Shown piece after piece: positions 19,303-30,239 of a DNA stretch of 64,000 nt. Within the stretch, counting starts at the first letter, position 1. Every line of letters starts with the position of its first letter. Origin of the DNA: Saprospiraceae bacterium (GTDB lineage: Bacteria; Bacteroidota; Bacteroidia; Chitinophagales; Saprospiraceae); the NCBI GenBank assembly GCA_020628855.1, contig JAHDEL010000007.1:2719-66718 (forward strand). The letters run 5' to 3'. Under the pieces are notes generated by a model. It made no database searches. It was not told the DNA's origin and worked only from the letters and a program-made list of their open reading frames with translations. The translations under genes and the position numbers were made by a program.

Positions 19303-19680
19303 ATGGCAAGGATTGCAGGTGTAGATTTACCCAAGAACAAAAGAGGTGTTATTGGTCTGACTTATGTTTATGGAGTCGGTCGTTCAAGAGCAGTAGAAAT
19401 TTTGGATAGAGTAGGTGTTGATCATAACTTGAAAGTGCAAGAGTGGTCAGATGAGCATATCAAGCAGATATCTAAGTTGTTGCAGGACGAATATAAAGTT
19501 GAAGGAGAGCTCAGAAGTGAAGTTCAGCTTAATATTAAGCGTTTAATGGATATTGCAAGTTACAGAGGACTAAGACATAGAAAAGGTCTGCCTGTAAATG
19601 GTCAAAGAACAAAGACCAATGCAAGAACAAGAAAAGGAAGAAAGAAAACTGTTGCTAACAAAAAGAAAGCAACTAAATAA
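19303..19680 (+). CDS. rpsM: 30S ribosomal protein S13 (uS13)
   Basis: 30S head protein contacting the P-site tRNA and forming inter-subunit bridge B1. 125 residues, beginning [15 protein letters not shown]. The helix-two-turns-helix and the [20 protein letters not shown] signature are conserved, with a basic tail rich in lysine. First of the alpha-type segment rpsM-rpsK-rpsD-rpoA-rplQ. Confidence 0.98.
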   Translation: MARIAGVDLPKNKRGVIGLTYVYGVGRSRAVEILDRVGVDHNLKVQEWSDEHIKQISKLLQDEYKVEGELRSEVQLNIKRLMDIASYRGLRHRKGLPVNGQRTKTNARTRKGRKKTVANKKKATK

Positions 19681-19693
19681 TAAATAGACAGCA

Positions 19694-20083
19694 ATGGCGA
19701 AAGCAGTAAAAAAAGGAAAGAAGAGAAAAGTAGTTGTTGATCAGGAAGGTGTTGTGACGATTCATGCAAGCTTTAATAATATCATTATATCAATGACTAA
19801 TAAAGCTGGACAGGTAATTTCATGGGGTTCTGCAGGTAAAGAAGGCTTTAGAGGTTCTAAAAAGAACACACCTTATGCTGCGCAGATGGCAGCAACAAAT
19901 GCAGCTCAAGTTGCTTATGATGCTGGAATGAAATTCGCAGAAGTTAGAGTGAAGGGTCCAGGTGCTGGTAGAGAAGCTGCAATTAGAGCTATCGACGCTG
20001 TTGGTATTAAAGTGACAAGAATTAAAGATATCACACCAATACCGCATAACGGTTGTAGACCGCCAAAACAAAGAAGAGTATAA
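19694..20083 (+). CDS. rpsK: 30S ribosomal protein S11 (uS11)
   Basis: 30S platform protein at the E site. 129 residues. The [20 protein letters not shown] and [16 protein letters not shown] segments and the C-terminal [13 protein letters not shown] are diagnostic. In the 53-nt gap to rpsD there is a short hairpin (GGAG-TAAT-CTCC, 20095-20106) without a T-run. Confidence 0.98.
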   Translation: MAKAVKKGKKRKVVVDQEGVVTIHASFNNIIISMTNKAGQVISWGSAGKEGFRGSKKNTPYAAQMAATNAAQVAYDAGMKFAEVRVKGPGAGREAAIRAIDAVGIKVTRIKDITPIPHNGCRPPKQRRV

Positions 20084-20136
20084 TATTAAAAAGGGGAGTA
20101 ATCTCCTAATATAAAAAAGTAAACACTTAAGCATCT

Positions 20137-20748
20137 ATGGCAAGGTACCTAGGTCCTAAGACTAAAAAAGCAAGAGCGTTCGGTGAGGCTATTTTCGGCC
20201 CCGATAGAGCATTTGACAAGAGGAAGTATCCTCCTGGTCAACATGGTGGTGGTAAGAGAAGAAAGCAAAAGTCAGATTACGCTTTACAGTTGATGGAAAA
20301 GCAAAAAGCGAAGTACACATATGGTGTGCTCGAAAGACAGTTTAGAAATTTGTTCAAGAAAGCAAATGCTAAGTCTGGAGTAACAGGTACTGTGTTATTA
20401 CAATTGCTTGAGTCAAGATTAGACAATACAGTCTTCAGATTAGGTCTGGCACCAACTAGAAATGCTGCAAGACAACTTGTTTCTCATAAGCATATTCTTG
20501 TTAATGGTGTATTGACAAATGTTCCTTCGCACAACCTCCGCCCAGGAGACGAAGTGCAGATTAGAAATAAGTCAATGAATCTGGAAGTTATCCAGAATGC
20601 ATTAAGTGCAAAAACCGGTGTAAGTAAGTGGAGTTGGTTAGAGTGGAATCCTGAGACAAAGCAGGGTAAGTTCATGGCATATCCTGAAAGAGAGGATATC
20701 CCTGAAAGAATTAACGAACAGCTAATCGTCGAACTTTACTCTAAGTAA
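20137..20748 (+). CDS. rpsD: 30S ribosomal protein S4 (uS4)
   Basis: Primary assembly protein of the 30S body and a component of the mRNA helicase site. 203 residues with [17 protein letters not shown] at the N-terminus. The S4 RNA-binding domain spans about 93-155 ([33 protein letters not shown]). No zinc-binding cysteine cluster is present. rpoA follows after 58 nt. Confidence 0.98.
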   Translation: MARYLGPKTKKARAFGEAIFGPDRAFDKRKYPPGQHGGGKRRKQKSDYALQLMEKQKAKYTYGVLERQFRNLFKKANAKSGVTGTVLLQLLESRLDNTVFRLGLAPTRNAARQLVSHKHILVNGVLTNVPSHNLRPGDEVQIRNKSMNLEVIQNALSAKTGVSKWSWLEWNPETKQGKFMAYPEREDIPERINEQLIVELYSK

Positions 20749-20806
20749 TTTAGACGGATCTGGTTCGCATTTTTTAACGCCTTTTATTACAAACTTTAAT
20801 TCTCGT

Positions 20807-21805
20807 ATGAGCATACTGGATTTCCATAAGCCCAATAAGATTTTATTACAAAAAGCTACAGAATTCGAAGGTTCTTTCGAGTTTAAGCCTCTTGAGCCAG
20901 GATTTGGTCAAACAATCGGAAATGCGATTAGAAGAGTCTTACTTTCATCACTTGATGGTTTTGCCATTACTGCAGTAAGAATTGCAGGTGTTGATCATGA
21001 GTTTTCTTCCATAAAAGGTGTTGTAGAGGATGTAGTAGATATCATTCTCAATTTGAAGAAGGTTAGACTCAAGCCAATGCTTGATGAGCATGATTCAAAT
21101 GAAGAGAAAATTTACCTGACAATTTCAGGGAAAGATGAGTTTAATGCAGGAGACATTGAGAATCATACTAATGTATTCAAAGTAATGAATCCTGATCAGT
21201 TGATCTGCTCAATGGATACTGCTGTGAATTTAGAAATTGAATTAACAGTATCGAGAGGAAGAGGTTATGTTCCTGCTGATGAGCAAGAAGCAAAAGACCT
21301 CGGAATCGGAGTAATTCCAATTGATGCCATCTTTACACCAATCAAACAAGTTGCTTATAAAGTTGAGAATACAAGGGTTGGTCAAAGAACTGATTACGAA
21401 AAGCTTGATTTGCAAATTAAGACTGATGGAACTATTCATCCGGAGGAAGCGGTAAAAGAAGCTTCGAGGATATTGATTCAGCACTTGATGTTAATCACGG
21501 ATGAAAACATCACATTTGATGATGCTTCAAGCCGAGAAGATAATATAGTAGATGAGCACATCTTACACATGAGAAAGCTGCTCAAGACATCTTTAGAAGA
21601 TCTTGATCTTTCTGTAAGAGCTTACAACTGCTTAAAGGCTGCAAAAATTGATAGCCTAGGTGAGTTAGTCAAATATGATACTCACGAACTCTTGAAGTTT
21701 AGAAACTTCGGAAAGAAATCTTTAGTGGAGATCGAAGAGCTACTTGTAACAAAAGGTCTGACATTTGGAATGGACCTCTCTAAGTACAAGCTTGACGAAG
21801 ACTAG
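20807..21805 (+). CDS. rpoA: RNA polymerase subunit alpha
   Basis: Dimerises to nucleate RNA polymerase assembly; its C-terminal domain binds UP elements and activators. 332 residues: N-terminal domain about 1-230, with GFGQTIGNAIRRVLLSSLDG and the VKGVVEDVVDIILNLK-type segment, a short linker, and C-terminal domain about 255-320. The latter shows LSVRAYNCLKAAKIDSLGEL and LKFRNFGKKSLVEIEELL. The 128-nt gap before rplQ contains two hairpins, longer than usual for this pair. Confidence 0.98.
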   Translation: MSILDFHKPNKILLQKATEFEGSFEFKPLEPGFGQTIGNAIRRVLLSSLDGFAITAVRIAGVDHEFSSIKGVVEDVVDIILNLKKVRLKPMLDEHDSNEEKIYLTISGKDEFNAGDIENHTNVFKVMNPDQLICSMDTAVNLEIELTVSRGRGYVPADEQEAKDLGIGVIPIDAIFTPIKQVAYKVENTRVGQRTDYEKLDLQIKTDGTIHPEEAVKEASRILIQHLMLITDENITFDDASSREDNIVDEHILHMRKLLKTSLEDLDLSVRAYNCLKAAKIDSLGELVKYDTHELLKFRNFGKKSLVEIEELLVTKGLTFGMDLSKYKLDED

Positions 21806-21827
21806 ATGAAAATACTATCGTTCTGAC

Positions 21828-21905
21828 CCGACGCAAGTCGGATGGATTATATAATTCTTATTAACAGAACTGAATAACACACAGGTCAGATATATGTGTT
21901 CAGTT
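21828..21905 (+). other. Structured spacer between rpoA and rplQ
   Basis: Two inverted repeats fill the 128-nt gap. The first is CCGAC-GCAA-GTCGG (21828-21841), a stem closed by a GNRA-type tetraloop. The second pairs AACTGA (21868-21873) with TCAGTT (21900-21905) and ACACA (21877-21881) with TGTGT (21895-21899), with a 3-nt bulge and a 13-nt loop. Neither is followed by a T-run, so they do not look like terminators. The role is unknown: processing site, protein-binding leader for L17, or a small RNA. Confidence 0.45.
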
Positions 21906-21933
21906 ACTGTGATATAACATTAAGGTCTAAATT

Positions 21934-22419
21934 ATGAGACACGGGAAAAAATTTAACCATTTAGGTAGAAAGGCTGGACATAGAAAAGCCTTACTTAAGA
22001 ACCTTTCAATTGCTCTTATTGAGCACAAGAGAATCAATACAACTCTTGCAAAGGCAAAAGCTTTAAGAGTGCATATCGAGCCTATCATCACAAAAGCTAA
22101 GACGAATACTACACACTCAAGAAGAACAGTATTTAGCTATTTGCAAAATAAACAAGCAGTCACTGAGCTGTTTTCTACAGTAGCAGAAAAGATTGCTGAC
22201 AGACCAGGAGGATATTGTAGAATTATCAAAACTGGACATAGAAAAGGAGATGGTGCCGAGATGGCAATGATTGAGCTAGTTGATTTCAATACAGTTTATA
22301 CTAACTCAAATAAAGGGAAAGCAGGAGGTAAGACTAGAAGAAGTCGAAGAGGTAAAGGGGCTGCAAAAGCAGCCACAGCTGCAACAGCAGCTACTACTGC
22401 TACTTCTGAAGAAGAATAA
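21934..22419 (+). CDS. rplQ: 50S ribosomal protein L17 with Ala/Thr-rich tail (bL17)
   Basis: Tunnel-exit-side large-subunit protein. 161 residues against about 120-130 in most bacteria. The core begins [20 protein letters not shown] and includes [21 protein letters not shown]. The surplus is a C-terminal tail: a basic stretch ([10 protein letters not shown]) followed by a low-complexity Ala/Thr run and acidic EEE end. Such tails vary among Bacteroidota. Last gene of the ribosomal block; a strong terminator follows at once. Confidence 0.96.
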   Translation: MRHGKKFNHLGRKAGHRKALLKNLSIALIEHKRINTTLAKAKALRVHIEPIITKAKTNTTHSRRTVFSYLQNKQAVTELFSTVAEKIADRPGGYCRIIKTGHRKGDGAEMAMIELVDFNTVYTNSNKGKAGGKTRRSRRGKGAAKAATAATAATTATSEEE

Positions 22420-22422
22420 TTG

Positions 22423-22451
22423 AAAGGTGAGCATTGCTCACCTTTTTTTTT
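22423..22451 (+). terminator. Rho-independent terminator of the ribosomal block
   Basis: Stem AAAGGTGAGC / GCTCACCTTT with an ATT-centred loop, followed by a run of nine to ten T. It starts four bases after the rplQ stop codon. Confidence 0.9.
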
Positions 22452-22463
22452 GCACTGAATTCG

Positions 22464-22481
22464 TATATGAATATTCATATA
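22464..22481. promoter_or_regulatory. 18-bp perfect palindrome upstream of carA
   Basis: TATATGAATATTCATATA reads the same on both strands. It lies 18-35 bp upstream of the TATCTTTG box of carA, over the position where a -33 element would sit, and no TTG is found there. Candidate operator for a dimeric regulator; unproven. Confidence 0.4.
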
Positions 22482-22498
22482 TATAACAAATCCAAATG

Positions 22499-22506
22499 TA
22501 TCTTTG
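22499..22506 (+). promoter_or_regulatory. -7 box TATCTTTG for carA-eno
   Basis: Exact TAnnTTTG match, 14 nt before the carA ATG, so the predicted leader is under 10 nt. No -33 TTG at normal spacing; an 18-bp palindrome occupies that region instead. Confidence 0.55.
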
Positions 22507-22520
22507 GGCAAACTTGAGCA

Positions 22521-24907
<2,387 letters not shown>

Positions 24908-24942
24908 ATTTTTGTAATTTTACAGAGGTTTATTAGGATCTT

Positions 24943-25239
24943 ATGAAATTACTACAACAGATTTATCAAAGGTTTAGCAACCTTTCGCTAATGAATGGCT
25001 ACATCCTTGTACTGCTAGTTTTTGCAGTTTGGATGACATTTTTCGACAAGCATAACTTTATTGATCAATTTAAAGTATCTAAGACTTTGTCTTCAATTGA
25101 ACAAGAGATTGCAGATTACGAAGTGAAATATCAGCAAGCACTTATCGATCAAAAGAATTTAGAACAAAATCAAGAAAAGTTTGCTAGAGAACAGTATAAC
25201 TATAGCGAAAAAGACGAACAAATATTTATTATTAAATAG
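24943..25239 (+). CDS. Septum formation initiator, DivIC/FtsB-like
   Basis: Small bitopic inner-membrane division protein thought to scaffold the FtsL-FtsQ complex. 98 residues: a short cytoplasmic part, one transmembrane helix at about 18-35 (ILVLLVFAVWMTFF), then a periplasmic coiled coil at about 45-75 rich in Glu, Gln and Lys. The C-terminal FAREQYNYSEKDEQIFII is the conserved DivIC/FtsB end. Directly downstream of eno, which supports an FtsB role. Assignment between FtsB and DivIC naming is arbitrary here. Confidence 0.85.
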   Translation: MKLLQQIYQRFSNLSLMNGYILVLLVFAVWMTFFDKHNFIDQFKVSKTLSSIEQEIADYEVKYQQALIDQKNLEQNQEKFAREQYNYSEKDEQIFIIK

Positions 25240-25260
25240 CATAAAAGACTAAGGAATCAC

Positions 25261-26133
25261 ATGAGCGTACTTGTAGGGAATCATTCAAGAGTTGTTGTAC
25301 AAGGATTTACTGGAAAAGAAGGATCATTTCATTCTGAGCAGATGATTGAGTATGGTACCAATATTATTGGTGGTGTAACTCCAGGAAAAGGTGGAATGAC
25401 CCACCTGGACAAGCCTGTATTTAATACAGTGGCAGAAGCCGTTAAGAAAGAAGGGGCAAATACTTCGATAATATTCGTACCACCAAGATTTGCAGCAGAT
25501 GCAATCATGGAGGCTGCAGATGCTGGAGTTGACTTGATCGTTTGTATCACAGAAGGCATTCCTGTCCAAGATATGGTAAAGGTGCACGACTATATTGCTG
25601 ATAGAGATGTTAGGCTCATAGGACCAAATTGCCCGGGCGTAATCACACCAGGCCAGGCAAAATTAGGTATCATGCCAGGATTTATACACAACCCAGGTAC
25701 AATTGGGATTGTTTCTAGATCAGGGACATTGACTTATGAGGCAGTTGATCAAGTTACGAAAGCCGGTATGGGACAGTCTACGTGTATTGGTATTGGTGGA
25801 GATCCTATTATTGGTACGACGACCAAGGATGCAGTAGAGCTTTTCATGAATGATCCAGACACAGAAGGAATTGTCATGATAGGCGAAATTGGTGGTAGTA
25901 TGGAGGCAGATGCTGCTAGATGGATTAGAGAGCATGGTACTAAGCCAGTAGTAGGCTTTATAGCTGGCCAAACAGCTCCTAAAGGCCGAACTATGGGACA
26001 TGCAGGAGCAATCATTGGCGGTGCTGAAGATACCGCAGAAGCTAAAATGAAGATTATGGCAGATTGTGGCATCCATGTTGTCAAATCTCCTGCTGATATT
26101 GGAGAGACAATGCACAGAATTCTAAGAGGCTAA
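25261..26133 (+). CDS. sucD: Succinyl-CoA synthetase alpha subunit
   Basis: ADP/GDP-forming succinate-CoA ligase alpha chain of the TCA cycle; carries the phosphohistidine intermediate. 290 residues, with the CoA-binding Rossmann domain ([17 protein letters not shown]), [11 protein letters not shown], and the phosphorylated H247 in [10 protein letters not shown]. sucC is not in the window. Last gene of the carA-eno-divIC-sucD run, closed by a strong terminator 27 nt after the stop. sucA, another TCA gene, lies 7.6 kb away in a separate unit. Confidence 0.97.
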   Translation: MSVLVGNHSRVVVQGFTGKEGSFHSEQMIEYGTNIIGGVTPGKGGMTHLDKPVFNTVAEAVKKEGANTSIIFVPPRFAADAIMEAADAGVDLIVCITEGIPVQDMVKVHDYIADRDVRLIGPNCPGVITPGQAKLGIMPGFIHNPGTIGIVSRSGTLTYEAVDQVTKAGMGQSTCIGIGGDPIIGTTTKDAVELFMNDPDTEGIVMIGEIGGSMEADAARWIREHGTKPVVGFIAGQTAPKGRTMGHAGAIIGGAEDTAEAKMKIMADCGIHVVKSPADIGETMHRILRG

Positions 26134-26160
26134 CCTCTAGCATAGAAACAAAAAGCATAT

Positions 26161-26192
26161 AGCGACAATGAGAGTATCATTGTCGCTTTTTT
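26161..26192 (+). terminator. Rho-independent terminator after sucD
   Basis: Perfect 11-bp stem AGCGACAATGA / TCATTGTCGCT around GAGTA, followed by six T. Confidence 0.92.
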
Positions 26193-26367
26193 ATTGTCTC
26201 CAATCTCTATGTAATTGAATTATGCAATGTGCTGTGATCAAGCATGACATTGCCTTCCGTCATTTTCTGATGCTTTCAATTAGCTAAAGCCTACATCACC
26301 TAAACTCCAAATGAGTTTCTTTGGATGCTGAAGGTTACACCTGTTTAATCAGAAAATCAAGCAAAGC
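26193..26367. other. Noncoding spacer with two inverted repeats
   Basis: No frame here looks coding. It holds GCAATGT / ACATTGC (26224-26230 and 26247-26253). A second repeat, AGAAAATCA / TGATTTTCT (26351-26359 and 26381-26389), has its right arm inside the end of the M23 peptidase gene. Neither has a T-run. The second may act in 3'-end formation of the minus-strand peptidase mRNA. Confidence 0.3.
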
Positions 26368-27351
26368 CTAATCGAAGGACTGATTTTCTACTTTAGACTT
26401 CTCTACTAATTCTTGATATTCTTCTGAGGATAGACCATCCATGCAATAATCAATAGGATTGACAGCTTTGCCATTGATTCTTACTTCATAGTGTAAGTGT
26501 GGAGCCGTAGATGTACCAGAACTTCCAACTGTCCCTATCTTCTGTCCTTTTGTTACTTTTTGCCCAGTTTTGACGTCAATGTCGTTCATATGAGCATACA
26601 ATGTCTCAAATCCAAAACCATGGTCAATCAGAACATTCTTACCATAGCCTGATCTCCTTTTTTCAACTTTCTTGACAACACCATTGCCAGTAGCTTGGAT
26701 TGCTGTTCCTCGTGGACATGTAAAATCAATGCCTTTATGAAACTTTTTCACTTTATGGACTGGGTGTATTCTAAAACCGTAACCTGAAAGGTGCCTAATC
26801 TTGCGCTTTAATTTATCTTCTTGAATCGGTTTAATAGATGGGATTGCTGCCAACCTTGATTCTCTTTCGACTGCTTTAGTATAGAGCGTATCTAGTGATT
26901 TCTTTTGTAAGTTGAGCTGTCGCTTCAATTTTTCTACCTTATCAAGTGAAGTCTCAATAATATCAGTTGTATTGCTGTACTTAGTAAGATATTGATGTTT
27001 CTCATGACCACCTATACCTCCTTCCCACATTGAAGAATCTAAAGGAGTCATACCAAATATCATTCGATGCACTTCTGCATCTTTGGTTTGTAGACTGTTC
27101 AATTCTTGACTTAATCCATCAATTTCACTAGTGAGAGCATCATAATGTCTTTCCATTTGACCTAATTCTTTAGTTAAGAATTGTTCTCCAGGACTTTGGA
27201 TAGTACCGTTGAAAATGAGATAAGCAATTGCGCTTACTGTTGCTATTGAGAAAAGCAGTAGGGAATTTTTCATTAAACGAACTCTACCAGGCTTGCTTAT
27301 TCTTTCAAAGCTTAATGTCTGTTCGTTGTAAACATATAGGTCTTTCTTCAT
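26368..27351 (-). CDS. Membrane-anchored M23 family metallopeptidase
   Basis: Predicted LytM/M23 zinc endopeptidase acting on peptidoglycan cross-bridges, or a regulator of such enzymes, on the periplasmic face. 327 residues: cytoplasmic N-terminus, one transmembrane helix at about 30-48, a coiled-coil stretch at about 60-165, then the M23 domain at about 190-300. Zinc and catalytic residues are present (H205, D209, H254, H285, H287; motifs FHKGIDF and HLHYE), so it should be active, unlike EnvC-type degenerate forms. Divergent from alaS. It has the best promoter match in the window (27423-27454). Confidence 0.92.
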   Translation of the reverse strand: MKKDLYVYNEQTLSFERISKPGRVRLMKNSLLLFSIATVSAIAYLIFNGTIQSPGEQFLTKELGQMERHYDALTSEIDGLSQELNSLQTKDAEVHRMIFGMTPLDSSMWEGGIGGHEKHQYLTKYSNTTDIIETSLDKVEKLKRQLNLQKKSLDTLYTKAVERESRLAAIPSIKPIQEDKLKRKIRHLSGYGFRIHPVHKVKKFHKGIDFTCPRGTAIQATGNGVVKKVEKRRSGYGKNVLIDHGFGFETLYAHMNDIDVKTGQKVTKGQKIGTVGSSGTSTAPHLHYEVRINGKAVNPIDYCMDGLSSEEYQELVEKSKVENQSFD

Positions 27352-27422
27352 CAGTGTTGGTTATTAGTTGTAGCTGGCAGTTGCCAAAGGCTATACCTAT
27401 GTTCACAGGGTTGAATGCGAGA

Positions 27423-27454
27423 CAAATGTAAGTGTTGAAAAGTAGAACACAAAA
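27423..27454 (-). promoter_or_regulatory. Promoter of the M23 peptidase gene
   Basis: On the minus strand TTTTG (27454-27450), exactly 19 nt, then TACATTTG (27430-27423). This fully matches TTTG-N19-TAnnTTTG. Leader of roughly 65 nt before the ATG at 27351. Confidence 0.8.
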
Positions 27455-27551
27455 TAAATTTAACATATATATATAAATCTCATATCAGCATGAGAATTCT
27501 GTATTTACGACAATCCATTTCTATTGCCTCTTTAGCTTGAAATAAATGTCC

Positions 27552-27559
27552 TATTTTTG
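27552..27559 (+). promoter_or_regulatory. -7 box TATTTTTG for alaS
   Basis: Exact TAnnTTTG match 58 nt before the alaS ATG. Candidate TTG elements at 27524-27526 and 27537-27539 have spacers of 25 and 12 nt, neither ideal. Confidence 0.45.
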
Positions 27560-27617
27560 TGTTCCATATTTCTAATGCATTATTATAGTGTATAATATTT
27601 AACAAACTGAATATCAG

Positions 27618-30239
27618 ATGAATTCGCTGGAGATAAGAGAAAAGTTTTTAGAGTTTTTCAAGTCAAAAGAGCATAAAATTGTTGATTCGGCACCAATAGT
27701 CGTTAAGGATGATCCAACTTTAATGTTTACCAATGCTGGAATGAATCAGTTTAAGGATTATTTTCTCGGAAATAAAACACCAGAAAAAAGAAGAATTGCT
27801 GATACACAGAAGTGTTTGAGAGTATCTGGAAAACACAACGATCTCGAAGAGGTAGGTAGAGATTCCTATCACCATACTATGTTTGAAATGCTTGGTAATT
27901 GGTCTTTCGGAGATTATTTCAAAACTGAATCAATAGAATGGGCTTGGGAACTATTGACTAGAGTTTATGGCCTTGATGAAGAGAGACTCTATGTTACTGT
28001 TTTTGGTGGTGATGAATCAGAAGGACTAGAAGAGGATAATGAAGCGGTAGAAATATGGAAGAGAATCGTTCCTAAAGAAAGGATTCTCTATTGTGATAAG
28101 AAAGATAATTTTTGGGAGATGGGTGATACAGGCCCTTGTGGACCCTGCTCGGAAATCCATATTGATTTAAGAAGTGAAAAACAACGTGCAGAAAAAGATG
28201 GTGCTGAACTCGTTAACATGGATGATCCAAGTGTTATTGAGATTTGGAATCTTGTCTTTATCCAATACAATAGAAAAGCTGATGGCAGCTTAGAACTCTT
28301 ACCTGAGAAACACATTGATACAGGAATGGGGCTTGAGAGGGTAGTGATGGCAATTCAGTCAAAAAAGACGAATTATGATACAGATATCTTTCAGGATTTC
28401 ATTGATCAAATAGAAAAGGACTCTGGGATTACCTATACAGGCAAGTATGATGATTCATCCAAAACAGATATTGCAATGCGCGTCCTCAGTGACCACATTC
28501 GAGCAGTAGCATTTACAATTGCTGATGGTCAAATGCCAGATAATTCTGGTGCTGGATATGTTATCAGAAGAATTTTAAGAAGGGCAGTCAGATATTATTA
28601 TTCTATGCTGAAGATTGAAGAGCCTTATCTCCATACCCTTCTTCCTTTATTGGCTAATAAATTCAAAGATGTTTTTCCAGAGCTTAAAGCTCAAGAGAGT
28701 TTTGTAAAAAAAGTAATCCTCGAAGAAGAGAAATCGTTTTTGCGAACACTAGAAGGAGGACTCAAGCGAATAGCAAATCTTGATATTCAGAATAATGAAT
28801 TAGATGGTCAGACTGTATTCGAACTCTATGACACCTATGGTTTTCCGATTGACCTCACTAATCTGATTGCAGAAGAAAACGGTTGGGAGCTTGACCATGA
28901 AGGCTTTAGAGAGGCATTAGCTGAACAAAAAGCTCGCTCAAGAGCTGATGCTGAAAAAAGCGTTGGTGATTGGATGAAGGTAAACGATGCAGACTCAACT
29001 CAGTTCGTAGGTTATGATTATGACGAATTAGATGATGCCACAATATCTAGATATAGAACTGTAGAAGTCAAAGGTAAACCCACATATCAGCTAGTACTGA
29101 ATAAAACACCTTTTTACGCTGAAGGTGGTGGTCAAATTGGTGACAAAGGCACACTTGTCAATGACAGAGAAACAATAGATATTATTGATACTACAAGAGA
29201 AAATGATTTGATAATACATCATGTTAAAGCATTGCCTCAGAATCCGGCTGGAAAATGGAAAGCAAGTATTGCATCACAAAGGAGACGTGCAATTGAGAAT
29301 AATCACTCAGCGACACACTTACTTCATGCAGCATTAAAAGAAGTGCTCGGAACACATGTCAATCAAAAAGGATCTTTGGTCAAAGATGACTATTTGAGAT
29401 TTGACTTCAGTCACATGCAGAAAGTGACAGACGATGAATTAGAACAAGTAGAATCTATAGTCAATCAAAGAATCCAGCAAAATATAGAGCTCAAAGAAGA
29501 TCGAGAGATACCGCTTGATGATGCCAAAGAAGCTGGAGCGATGATGTTATTTGGAGAGAAATATGGAGATATGGTCCGCATGATAACCTTTGATCGAGAC
29601 TATTCTGTAGAGCTGTGTGGCGGTTGTCATGTCAACGCGACTGGAAGAATTGGCTTGCTGAAAATATTATCAGAGACTGGAGTGGCTGCAGGTGTCCGAA
29701 GGATAGAAGCAGTAACAGCAGGATCAGCACTTCAATATTTTAATAGTGAGTTAGAGCAGTTGAATACTGTCAGAAGTCAGTTTAAATCCAAATTGCCAGT
29801 CCAAGAATCTGTTGCGCGTCTGATTGAAGAGAATAACAAATTGGAGAAAGAAATTGAAAAGCTCAAGCTTGCAAATGCATCAGCAATTGCTACAGAATTA
29901 GCAGAAAAGGCTGTGGATCATAATGGGCATAAATTATTGATTCAAAGGATTGATATTAATGATTCCAAAATTGCCAAAACCATGGCTTACAATCTCGGGG
30001 ACAAGCTTGGCTCAGCAGTTATCTTGTTTGGTTTGGTTGCTAATGATAAGCCTCAACTTGTGCTGTATGTATCTCAGGATTTAGTCAACTCCAAAGGCTA
30101 TAATGCGGGAACTATCGTCAGAGCTTTGGCAAAAGAAATTAAAGGTGGAGGTGGTGGTCAACCACAATTTGCAACAGCAGGTGGTAGTGATATTTCTGGC
30201 TTAGATAGAGCATTAAGTAGTCTTAAGGCATCACTCTAG
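27618..30239 (+). CDS. alaS: Alanyl-tRNA synthetase
   Basis: Charges tRNA-Ala and edits Ser/Gly mischarging. 873 residues, full length: class II catalytic domain (FTNAGMNQFKDYFLG, GDTGPCGPCSEIH, DTGMGLERV), and a tRNA-recognition domain. The editing domain carries zinc-site residues H563, H567, C667 and H671 (HSATH and CGGCH). The C-terminal coiled coil and C-Ala domain (GGGGGQPQFATAGG) follow. The 3' end overlaps the convergent CpeT-like gene by 9 nt. It stands alone in its transcription unit. Confidence 0.98.
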   Translation: MNSLEIREKFLEFFKSKEHKIVDSAPIVVKDDPTLMFTNAGMNQFKDYFLGNKTPEKRRIADTQKCLRVSGKHNDLEEVGRDSYHHTMFEMLGNWSFGDYFKTESIEWAWELLTRVYGLDEERLYVTVFGGDESEGLEEDNEAVEIWKRIVPKERILYCDKKDNFWEMGDTGPCGPCSEIHIDLRSEKQRAEKDGAELVNMDDPSVIEIWNLVFIQYNRKADGSLELLPEKHIDTGMGLERVVMAIQSKKTNYDTDIFQDFIDQIEKDSGITYTGKYDDSSKTDIAMRVLSDHIRAVAFTIADGQMPDNSGAGYVIRRILRRAVRYYYSMLKIEEPYLHTLLPLLANKFKDVFPELKAQESFVKKVILEEEKSFLRTLEGGLKRIANLDIQNNELDGQTVFELYDTYGFPIDLTNLIAEENGWELDHEGFREALAEQKARSRADAEKSVGDWMKVNDADSTQFVGYDYDELDDATISRYRTVEVKGKPTYQLVLNKTPFYAEGGGQIGDKGTLVNDRETIDIIDTTRENDLIIHHVKALPQNPAGKWKASIASQRRRAIENNHSATHLLHAALKEVLGTHVNQKGSLVKDDYLRFDFSHMQKVTDDELEQVESIVNQRIQQNIELKEDREIPLDDAKEAGAMMLFGEKYGDMVRMITFDRDYSVELCGGCHVNATGRIGLLKILSETGVAAGVRRIEAVTAGSALQYFNSELEQLNTVRSQFKSKLPVQESVARLIEENNKLEKEIEKLKLANASAIATELAEKAVDHNGHKLLIQRIDINDSKIAKTMAYNLGDKLGSAVILFGLVANDKPQLVLYVSQDLVNSKGYNAGTIVRALAKEIKGGGGGQPQFATAGGSDISGLDRALSSLKASL

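Noticed and set aside
20095-20106. GGAG-TAAT-CTCC hairpin in the rpsK-rpsD gap as a terminator
   Set aside because: Only four base pairs and no T-run; too weak.
19820-20134. 104-codon frame antisense to rpsK
   Set aside because: Cysteine- and serine-rich reverse image of rpsK; no coding evidence.
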